NCBI GenBank assembly: GCA_040880585.1
Contig: JBBDID010000035.1
Location: forward strand, 124,001 to 188,000
Origin: Paracrocinitomix sp040880585
Lineage (GTDB): Bacteria > Bacteroidota > Bacteroidia > Flavobacteriales_D > Crocinitomicaceae
Reading direction: 5' to 3'
Length of the DNA: 64,000 nt
Under the pieces are notes generated by a model. That model was not told the origin of the DNA and made no database searches. It saw only the letters and a list, made by a program, of their open reading frames with translations. Each line of letters begins with the position of its first letter. The stretch's first letter is position 1. A program made the translations under genes and the position numbers. Positions 1 through 6,513 of this stretch are shown piece after piece.

Positions 1-314
1 CTTTTTAGTTCCAGGGCTTCATTCCCGTCACTAAATATTGCTGCATTGTCTTTGATGCGATCATAGCTGATAAAAACATCCGCGCTTAAACTATTTTCTT
101 CGTTATAATTAAAGGTGATGATGTCTGTATAATAATCATGCCCTAAATGTTTTTTGTTTATCTCCAATAAATAGTTGTCTGTACAAAAAACAAATGATAA
201 ATCTCCAACAAGGCGCTTATATGAATGGGCGATTTCAGTTATCCATAAACCAAAAAATTCCGGGTCAAAGTCCGGAATTTCAACATCTATAAAATGATAG
301 TTTATTTTATCCAT
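1..314 (-). CDS. ybeY: YbeY, endoribonuclease for rRNA maturation (partial, 3' end outside window)
   Basis: Reading the minus strand from the ATG at 314 gives 104 codons that run off the window edge. The visible part matches the YbeY/UPF0054 family: residues around INKKHLGHDYYTDIITFNY and LSADVFISYDRI are the typical core, in which a D-x-x-T-D-V-x-S/T-F strand precedes the zinc site. The zinc-binding H-G-x-x-H-x-x-G-Y-D-H signature lies in the missing part. YbeY is a zinc-dependent RNase needed for 16S rRNA 3' end maturation and ribosome quality control. Its start overlaps the end of the upstream ATPase gene by 8 bases, so the two are probably co-transcribed with the DUF4175 gene. Confidence 0.85.
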   Translation of the reverse strand, partial: MDKINYHFIDVEIPDFDPEFFGLWITEIAHSYKRLVGDLSFVFCTDNYLLEINKKHLGHDYYTDIITFNYNEENSLSADVFISYDRIKDNAAIFSDGNEALELK

Positions 315-705
315 TCAGTGCAAAAGTAATACTAACTTTTGAACCATTCAAATCAAACTCAACCTGGTCGCTCAAATTCTTCATTAGAAATATTCCTCTT
401 CCGTCTGGTTTTTCGATATTCTCTGGTGCTGTTGGATCCGGTAAATTATTAAAATCAAACCCTTCGCCTTCATCCTGAACAGAAAAGACAACACCTTCTT
501 TCAGTTCCTCAACTTTTACTTTCACTTTTTTACCCACGCGCTCTCTATTCCCGTGAATAATGGCATTATTGACCGCCTCTGTGACGGCTATTAAAATGTT
601 GCCGTAATGATCTTCGTTCAGACTTAGCTCATCACACACTTTATCAATAAGCGTTTCAACCTCCGGGATGTTGTTCAAATCTGAACCAATTTCTATACTG
701 TGCAT
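307..705 (-). CDS. RsbW-like anti-sigma regulatory factor / serine kinase ATPase
   Basis: A 132-residue single-domain GHKL ATPase (HATPase_c_2). The N box EAVNNA is at residues 43-48, the G1 box DEGEGFD at 78-84 and the G2 box GRGIFLM at 102-108. Such proteins bind ATP and act as anti-sigma factors or as kinases of STAS anti-anti-sigma proteins, often partnered with SpoIIE phosphatases. No STAS protein is seen here, but a SpoIIE-type phosphatase lies at 6514-8715. The gene is 5 bases downstream of the DUF4175 gene and overlaps ybeY. Family assignment is firm; its partner is not known from the sequence. Confidence 0.85.
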   Translation of the reverse strand: MHSIEIGSDLNNIPEVETLIDKVCDELSLNEDHYGNILIAVTEAVNNAIIHGNRERVGKKVKVKVEELKEGVVFSVQDEGEGFDFNNLPDPTAPENIEKPDGRGIFLMKNLSDQVEFDLNGSKVSITFALNG

Positions 706-710
706 TTAAC

Positions 711-3700
711 CTAATTATTTACAGAGTTAAAATATTCATTCACCAATGTCTTATAATAGACTTGAAGACTAAGTGGCATGGAGCGCATAAACTCCACTTC
801 CGCTTTCTTTTTTCTATTATACTCTGTAAATTCTATTAGGTTACCTTCGTCCGGTTTTTTTCCTTCATTTGCCTCCCGTTCTTCGGAAAAACCCCTCTCA
901 CGAATTGCCTTTTCACTTTCCAATAAACGGGTAAGGATATCTTCTTGTCGCTTGACGTACTCATTCCCTATATTTCCATTTAACAAATCATTTTCCAAGT
1001 CATTTAATTCTTCAATAATGTCATTCAGATCATTTCCAAAACCACTTCCATCTTTATTCAACTCTTCTTTCAACTTCTTAAGAGACTCTCGTATTTGAGC
1101 TTGTTGGGCCGCCATTTTTACCTGCTCTTTAGTAGAAAATCCAGGAATCTTTCCGTCTCCCATTCCATTACCTTCCCCGTCTTTACTTTGTCCCTCTTTT
1201 CCTCCGGGTTTTTTTCCGCCCTTCATTTTGCCAATTTGATCTTTCATGGCGTCTTTCATTTGTTGCATGTTCATTTTACCGCCGCCAGATCCCTGCCCAC
1301 TACCGCCCGGCTTATCACAAGAACCTCCTCCCGGCATAGAAGCTTGAGCCTGTTGCTGCATTTGCTCCAAAACCTCACTTAACATCAAGGCCAAATCATT
1401 ATAATCCGTCATGGCGTACTGTTGATGCTGCATTAGCTTTTTAGTGTTTCTTTCTTCAGATAACTCTCTTGCATTTTTTAAGTTATAGTTTAGCTCTGAA
1501 AGCTCATCATTGATAAAACTAGAGAGTTGGTACACTCTTTTACTTAAAGCCACGAGAGAGTCTCTAACACCATCTGTTGCCTTATCTATTGCTAACTGCT
1601 TTCGGTTTAATTCAAGATAATACGGATCCGAGGTTTCTGTTTTGGTATATTCCTCCATAAGATCTTCCTGATCATGAGAAAGGGCGACAATGTTCTCTAA
1701 AAGATAACGCAAAGCATCCATATCCTCTCCTTGCTGCTGTTGTTGGCTTTGTGACTGCATGGCTGCTATATCATCTGCCATTTGCTCCATCATTTCAGAA
1801 GCATTTTTTTGGTTCTCTTGAGATTTTCCGGACTTCCCTTTGTCCAGGTTTTCTTTTGACTCACTCATCTCAGCATCTATTTCCTCTTCTTGTTCTTCAT
1901 CAAATTCAATATCTCTAGGGTTTTGGAGCTCTTCATTCTTTTGTTCGGCCTCATCTATATCTTTTTGGATTTCATCAAACTTTTTATTTAACGCTTCTTG
2001 TTTTTTGGAAAGCTCTTCTTTGGACAAATCTCCCTTCTCTGTCATTTCATTCAACTCATCCTGCTTCTCTTTCAAATCTCTTAATTGTTCTTCAATGTTC
2101 TCTAATTTTTGATCCAACTCCATGTTTTTAAATAGTTCAAGTGTGCGATCCATCATTTCCTCCATGGTTTCTGTTTCGTTTTCCATTTTTTCCAGGTTCT
2201 CCAAAAGCTTATCTTTATTCATCTCCTCCATCAACTTTTGTAACTCCTCCATCAGCTTCATCATTTCTTCATCCATGAGTTCTTTCATTAACTCCTGTAG
2301 CTTCTCTTGCTTTTTTTGTAGCTCTTCATCCAACTCAAAGAAATTTTCTTGCTCATTCTTATTTTTTTCAAAATTTTTCTGAAGTTTCTGTACCTTTTCT
2401 TGTAATTCTTTCTGAAGATCTAATAAGCTTTCTATGCTCTGCCGGTCTTTCCAGTCTGTACTTTGCTTATTCATTAGGCTGGATTTAACATTTTTTATTT
2501 TGTTCTTCAGCTCTCTTGATTCCTGCAAAGCGTTATCCATCTCATTCTTCATCTTCTCAGACTTTTCAGAAAGCACATTATCCATTTCGTCCATTTCCGG
2601 AACATTAAACACTTGTCGGGAAGAAGAAGTTGATTTAAAACCGTTTATTTTATCATTATCTGTCACGACAAAATTATACTCTACCCGATCGCCCGGTTTA
2701 AGTTTGAAAACAGAAAGATCAATATAATGTGAAAATAATTGTGTCGTAAGATCTGAATGTATTTTTAATGATTTTCTCACGGTGTAGGAGGTGTCCTTAC
2801 CGATTACTTTAATATTTGCCAATAAGCTTCTAAACCCATAATCATCCGATACCTTTCCTTCTATAAATCGCTTCAACTCATTCGTAGAGTCAATAGACTC
2901 TTCAATCGCAATGGTGGGATACTTATCCTTTACTACAGAGACCGTATAGTCCAAAGAGTCAGCATTAGGCAGGTCTTTTGAACTTAGCAACAGCAGATAA
3001 TTTTGCGATTCAAAAAAGGTGTTTTGAAAACTATAACTATTTGATAAAGAGTTTTTTATAAAATAAGTGGTGTCTCTAAACCCAACTCCCAGTTGCTCCA
3101 TGTTGCGTGTGCTGACGTTCCATTTTAACAGTGTTCCTTCCGGTACGGTCAAATCGCCAGAATTAGTAAATGTTTCATTCTTTTTCCCTGTATGAGCAGG
3201 ATAGGCAGCCTCTATTGTCAGTTCCTCAATAATTGGTTTTCTTAATGCAGTAACATTAAAATCTTTCGATTTAAAATTGTTGGCTTCACAATAAAAATCA
3301 AGATTTTGATCCAGGTTACTAAAAGTGTATTCAAACTCAACTTTTGATTTTTTCACCAAGTTATAGGTTCCCAAATTAGAGTGAATTTTAACTTCGTCAG
3401 GGATTTCTTTTCCTTCCAATCGGATTTTTAGCGTATAATTTTCGCCCTCTTTCACTTCATCATCACTGCTCAAAACAAATTCAAAAGGGGCCGGCTCTAC
3501 ATACTCTGTATTAAAGTTTACAATACGTTCTGAACTGTCCAAAAATAATTTTGGGTTACTTATTCCTATGATGGTTATCGTCAAGAAGATGGGAAGCAAA
3601 AACTTGAGGTACTTCTTGTTCTCTTTTAAATCAATTGCAGAAGAGAAGGGAACTACAGATAGTTTTTCGGAGCGCTGCTCAATACTCGCTTGAACCAATT

Positions 3701-4076
3701 CCATATTTAATGATGCGTCTGCTTTTTTCTCATGCATCTCCAAAGTGTTCATCAACTTATCGCCTACATCCGGAAAAATGGATCCTATCATCAGAGAAGC
3801 TTCTTTCAAACTAAGGTGTCTCGCAACTTTGTACAATTTTAACACCGGAACGATCAAATACTTAAACAGTAAAAAGAGATTTCCGCTGATAAATGCCAAC
3901 AATAAAACCAGACGCATGTTGGAACTAAAGTGCCCCAGGTATTCCAATATTGTCACCACCGCATACGATAACAAGAGAAAAGAAGCGAATAAAATCCCCC
4001 CTTTCACCATTTCATTTTTATAGTACTTTGAAATGAAGCGCTCAATCTGCTGTATTAATCTGTTAAATTGTCCCAA
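711..4076 (-). CDS. DUF4175 family large membrane protein with long coiled coil
   Basis: An 1121-residue protein. Two transmembrane helices lie near residues 26-46 and 56-77 and a third near 157-173. A beta-rich, presumably periplasmic, region follows to about residue 480, then a very long Glu/Lys/Leu-rich coiled coil (about 490-790) with many E-L-Q-K-x-M heptads. A Gln/Met/Gly-rich low-complexity stretch lies at about 800-1000. This architecture is that of the Bacteroidota DUF4175 family, whose role is not established. It is the first gene of a minus-strand set with the RsbW-like ATPase and ybeY, and it is divergent from gltX. Confidence 0.85.
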   Translation of the reverse strand: MGQFNRLIQQIERFISKYYKNEMVKGGILFASFLLLSYAVVTILEYLGHFSSNMRLVLLLAFISGNLFLLFKYLIVPVLKLYKVARHLSLKEASLMIGSIFPDVGDKLMNTLEMHEKKADASLNMELVQASIEQRSEKLSVVPFSSAIDLKENKKYLKFLLPIFLTITIIGISNPKLFLDSSERIVNFNTEYVEPAPFEFVLSSDDEVKEGENYTLKIRLEGKEIPDEVKIHSNLGTYNLVKKSKVEFEYTFSNLDQNLDFYCEANNFKSKDFNVTALRKPIIEELTIEAAYPAHTGKKNETFTNSGDLTVPEGTLLKWNVSTRNMEQLGVGFRDTTYFIKNSLSNSYSFQNTFFESQNYLLLLSSKDLPNADSLDYTVSVVKDKYPTIAIEESIDSTNELKRFIEGKVSDDYGFRSLLANIKVIGKDTSYTVRKSLKIHSDLTTQLFSHYIDLSVFKLKPGDRVEYNFVVTDNDKINGFKSTSSSRQVFNVPEMDEMDNVLSEKSEKMKNEMDNALQESRELKNKIKNVKSSLMNKQSTDWKDRQSIESLLDLQKELQEKVQKLQKNFEKNKNEQENFFELDEELQKKQEKLQELMKELMDEEMMKLMEELQKLMEEMNKDKLLENLEKMENETETMEEMMDRTLELFKNMELDQKLENIEEQLRDLKEKQDELNEMTEKGDLSKEELSKKQEALNKKFDEIQKDIDEAEQKNEELQNPRDIEFDEEQEEEIDAEMSESKENLDKGKSGKSQENQKNASEMMEQMADDIAAMQSQSQQQQQGEDMDALRYLLENIVALSHDQEDLMEEYTKTETSDPYYLELNRKQLAIDKATDGVRDSLVALSKRVYQLSSFINDELSELNYNLKNARELSEERNTKKLMQHQQYAMTDYNDLALMLSEVLEQMQQQAQASMPGGGSCDKPGGSGQGSGGGKMNMQQMKDAMKDQIGKMKGGKKPGGKEGQSKDGEGNGMGDGKIPGFSTKEQVKMAAQQAQIRESLKKLKEELNKDGSGFGNDLNDIIEELNDLENDLLNGNIGNEYVKRQEDILTRLLESEKAIRERGFSEEREANEGKKPDEGNLIEFTEYNRKKKAEVEFMRSMPLSLQVYYKTLVNEYFNSVNN

Positions 4077-4208
4077 CTTAAATAGTTTTTCGTCTCACAC
4101 TAAGGTACGACTTTCTTTTGTATCCTACAATAATCGTGCAATTTCGTTCATTTATAACGAAACAATAGGTGTAATAGTTTGCTGATCTAAAAATTATTTC
4201 ATTTCTAG

Positions 4209-4216
4209 TATCTTTG
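4209..4216 (+). promoter_or_regulatory. Bacteroidota-type -7 box upstream of gltX
   Basis: TATCTTTG fits the TAnnTTTG consensus recognised by the primary sigma factor of Bacteroidota. It is 26 bases before the gltX ATG. No well-spaced -33 TTG is evident. Confidence 0.55.
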
Positions 4217-4242
4217 TGCCTTTATTTATCTAAAACCTACCA

Positions 4243-5772
4243 ATGGCTGAAAAAGTACGCGTACGATTTGCACCCAGTCCTACCGGACCGTTACACATGG
4301 GCGGTGTCCGAACTGCTTTATATAACTATCTCTTTGCTAAAAAGCATGGCGGTGATTTTATTTTAAGAGTGGAGGACACTGACGAAAAGCGGTTTGTAGA
4401 GGGAGCGCAACAATATATTGTAGATGCTTTGAAGTGGTGTAATATTGAACCCAACGAAGGAGCAGGCTATGGTGGTGATTACGGACCATACGTGCAAAGT
4501 GAGCGCAAAGGGATGTATAAGCCCTATGCAGAAGAATTGGTAGAAAAAGGGCATGCCTACCTTGCTTTTGACTCAGCAGAAGACCTCAATAAAATGAGAG
4601 ATCAGGCAAAAGAAATGGGACTGCCAAACTGGCAATACAGCGGTGTTACACGTTCTAGCATGAAAAACTCCCTCTCTTTGTCCAAAGAAGAGGTAGAAAA
4701 ACGACTGGCAGATGGTGAGCCCTATACGATCCGTATGAAAATGCCTCGAAATCAAGATATAAAATTTGAAGATAGCATCCGCGGATGGGTGACCGTAAAC
4801 ACCAATAATCTGGATGACAAAGTGCTATTTAAGCCCGGAGGGATGCCGACCTATCACCTGGCAAACATTGTGGATGATCACCTGATGAAAATCACACATG
4901 TTATTCGTGGGGAAGAGTGGCTGCCCTCTGCTCCTTTACACGTTTTATTGTATGATGCTTTTGGTTGGGAACGACCTGTTTTTGCACACCTCCCTCTAAT
5001 TTTAAGACCGGATGGTAATGGAAAACTAAGCAAAAGAGATGGTGACCGTTTGGGTTTTCCCGTTTTTCCATTAAACTGGACAACAGCAGAGGGTGAGCTT
5101 TACAGTGGATATAAAGAAGCCGGCTATTTTCCTGACGCTTTTATCAATATGCTGAGTCTGCTCGGTTGGAATCCGGGCAATAATGAAGAAATTTTCAGTT
5201 TGGATGAAATGGTGGAAAAGTTTAGCCTTGAAAGGGTGGGGAAATCAGGAGCAAGATTTGACCCCGACAAGGCCCGTTGGTTTAACCAACACTATTTACG
5301 AAAAACCACCGATAAAGATTTAGCCCTCTTATTAATGCCTTATTTATCGGGTGATTTTCATCCTGATTATGTGGCCAAAGTTTGTGGACTAATGAAAGAG
5401 CGCGCCACTTTTGTTCAGGACATTACTAAAGATGGGGATTACTTTTTTGGTGAGATCAGTTCTTATGATGAAAAAACCCTGCGAAAAAAATGGAAACCGG
5501 AAACTTCAGATATCATGGAAGAGCTTTTAACAGAGCTGGAGTCTATTTCTGATTTTAATCAAGAGAATATCGAAAGTGTTTTTTCTGCTTATCTGGAAAG
5601 AAAAGAATATGGTTTTGGACAGGTGGGTCCGGGTTTTAGATTGTTGATTACCGGAAAAGGCATGGGGCCTTCAATGTTTGAAATTTGTGACGCCTTAGGG
5701 AAAGAAAAAGTGATTGACCGAATGAAAACAGGGATTGAAAAACTGAATCAATTAAAAGCCAGCGCCGAATGA
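4243..5772 (+). CDS. gltX: Glutamyl-tRNA synthetase
   Basis: A class I aminoacyl-tRNA synthetase of 509 residues that charges tRNA-Glu with glutamate in the cytoplasm. The HIGH-type signature reads PSPTGPLHMGG at residues 11-21 and the KMSKS-type signature KLSKR is at 261-265. The length and the C-terminal anticodon-binding region match bacterial GluRS. The ATG at 4243 places the first strand (VRVRFAPSPTG) at the usual distance. folB overlaps its last four bases (ATGA), so the two genes are translationally coupled. Confidence 0.97.
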   Translation: MAEKVRVRFAPSPTGPLHMGGVRTALYNYLFAKKHGGDFILRVEDTDEKRFVEGAQQYIVDALKWCNIEPNEGAGYGGDYGPYVQSERKGMYKPYAEELVEKGHAYLAFDSAEDLNKMRDQAKEMGLPNWQYSGVTRSSMKNSLSLSKEEVEKRLADGEPYTIRMKMPRNQDIKFEDSIRGWVTVNTNNLDDKVLFKPGGMPTYHLANIVDDHLMKITHVIRGEEWLPSAPLHVLLYDAFGWERPVFAHLPLILRPDGNGKLSKRDGDRLGFPVFPLNWTTAEGELYSGYKEAGYFPDAFINMLSLLGWNPGNNEEIFSLDEMVEKFSLERVGKSGARFDPDKARWFNQHYLRKTTDKDLALLLMPYLSGDFHPDYVAKVCGLMKERATFVQDITKDGDYFFGEISSYDEKTLRKKWKPETSDIMEELLTELESISDFNQENIESVFSAYLERKEYGFGQVGPGFRLLITGKGMGPSMFEICDALGKEKVIDRMKTGIEKLNQLKASAE

Positions 5773-6122
5773 AAAACATTGTTGAAGTGAGTGGAATAGA
5801 AATGTACGCCTACCACGGTTGTCTTGAAGAAGAGGCTCGTTTGGGTGGTAAGTATATTGTTGATGTTTCCATTGAAACCGATTTTTCCACTTCAGCGGCA
5901 ACGGATAAATTAATGGATACGGTAGATTATGTAGAGGTGCGCAAGATTGTCATAGAAGAGATGGCGATACGCTCCAAATTAATTGAACATGTGGGATACC
6001 GTATCCAACAGCGATTTAAAAAAGCTTTTCCCACGATCATAAAGAGCCGGGTGAAGGTGCGTAAATTAAATCCCCCCATTGAAGGTACGGTCAAAGAGGT
6101 AGCCATTATTATTGAAGGCTGA
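5769..6122 (+). CDS. folB: Dihydroneopterin aldolase
   Basis: A 117-residue protein of the FolB family, which cleaves 7,8-dihydroneopterin to 6-hydroxymethyl-dihydropterin and glycolaldehyde in folate biosynthesis. The N-terminal strand IEMYAYHGCLEEEARLGG carries the conserved Y-H-G-x-x-x-x-E motif, and the C-terminal V-R-K-L-N-P-P region is typical. It overlaps gltX by 4 bases. Length and motifs fit the family well. Confidence 0.93.
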   Translation: MKNIVEVSGIEMYAYHGCLEEEARLGGKYIVDVSIETDFSTSAATDKLMDTVDYVEVRKIVIEEMAIRSKLIEHVGYRIQQRFKKAFPTIIKSRVKVRKLNPPIEGTVKEVAIIIEG

Positions 6123-6172
6123 TTCCAAAATAAGATTAACCTTGAAGTCTCGCTTCTTTTTACGCTTTTTAT

Positions 6173-6180
6173 TATCTTTG
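6173..6180 (+). promoter_or_regulatory. -7 box for tRNA-Cys
   Basis: TATCTTTG matches the TAnnTTTG consensus and lies 18 bases before the 5' end of the tRNA. Confidence 0.5.
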
Positions 6181-6198
6181 CCTACTTCCGATAAAAAG

Positions 6199-6269
6199 GG
6201 TCCTGTGGCCGAGTGGTTAGGCAGTGGTCTGCAAAACCATCTACAGCGGTTCGAATCCGCTCGGGACCT
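6199..6269 (+). tRNA. tRNA-Cys (GCA)
   Basis: The cloverleaf can be folded by eye. The acceptor stem is GGTCCTG (6199-6205) with CGGGACC (6262-6268) and discriminator T6269, as expected for tRNA-Cys. The D stem is GCC/GGC. The anticodon stem is GTGGT/ACCAT with loop CTGCAAA, giving anticodon GCA at 6231-6233. The T arm is AGCGG-TTCGAAT-CCGCT. CCA is not encoded. A strong terminator follows. Confidence 0.97.
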
Positions 6270-6390
6270 CACACCAACCCTGTACGCAAAGCGTACAGGG
6301 TTTTTTATTTGTACATCCTGAGCCAAGCTTGCTTGAGCGAAAGGTGTGCAAATAAAAAAACTATTTCGCAGAAATAGTGGTTGGTGTGGT
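6270..6390. repeat. Composite palindromic element downstream of tRNA-Cys
   Basis: Outer arms CACACCAACC (6270-6279) and GGTTGGTGTG (6380-6389) are inverted copies. Inside, TTTTTTATTTG (from 6301) pairs with CAAATAAAAAA (around 6350). Two small hairpins, the terminator stem and CTATTTC-GCA-GAAATAG, sit on the flanks of this larger fold. The whole segment could form a branched cruciform. It contains the tRNA terminator, so part of it has a clear function; the rest looks like an intergenic palindromic repeat. Confidence 0.6.
6278..6306 (+). terminator. Rho-independent terminator of tRNA-Cys
   Basis: A perfect 10-bp stem, CCCTGTACGC with GCGTACAGGG, with a 3-base AAA loop followed by six T residues. 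It starts 8 bases after the tRNA. Confidence 0.93.
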
Positions 6391-6422
6391 ATTGTTTTAA
6401 CCATAACACGGATCATGAATAT

Positions 6423-6442
6423 AATCCGCTCGGGACCTCACA
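6423..6442 (+). repeat. Second copy of the tRNA-Cys 3' end
   Basis: Twenty bases identical to 6254-6273, which span the last part of the T arm, the 3' acceptor strand and four bases beyond the tRNA. The copy lies 169 bp downstream in the same orientation. It cannot be a functional tRNA because nothing upstream resembles the 5' half. Direct repeats of a tRNA 3' end are the classical mark of integrase attachment sites, but a decayed second tRNA gene would look the same. Confidence 0.75.
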
Positions 6443-6473
6443 ACAGCCTTTGTGCATGAAACAAAGGCTGTTG
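6441..6473 (+). terminator. Hairpin after the duplicated tRNA end
   Basis: A perfect 12-bp stem, CAACAGCCTTTG with CAAAGGCTGTTG, and a 9-base loop. There is no T run, so termination is uncertain. Its position straight after the repeat mirrors the terminator of the true tRNA gene. Confidence 0.45.
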
Positions 6474-6500
6474 TTACAATTAAAATTATTGTAATTCTTG

Positions 6501-6508
6501 TATATTTG
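6501..6508 (+). promoter_or_regulatory. -7 box for the SpoIIE phosphatase gene
   Basis: TATATTTG matches TAnnTTTG and ends only 5 bases before the ATG at 6514, implying a transcript with essentially no 5' leader. Confidence 0.5.
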
Positions 6509-6513
6509 GTGGT

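Noticed and set aside
778..2727. Several plus-strand open frames of 60-106 residues opposite the DUF4175 gene
   Set aside because: They are the antisense image of a strongly biased coiled-coil coding region, rich in Ser and Phe with no start signals, so they are shadows.
6066..6416. Minus-strand frame of 116 residues across the tRNA-Cys
   Set aside because: It crosses the folB 3' end, the tRNA and a strong terminator; not a plausible gene.
6254..6442. Integrated prophage or island at tRNA-Cys
   Set aside because: Only about 150 bp separate the repeats and no integrase or cargo gene is present in them, so no mobile element is called.
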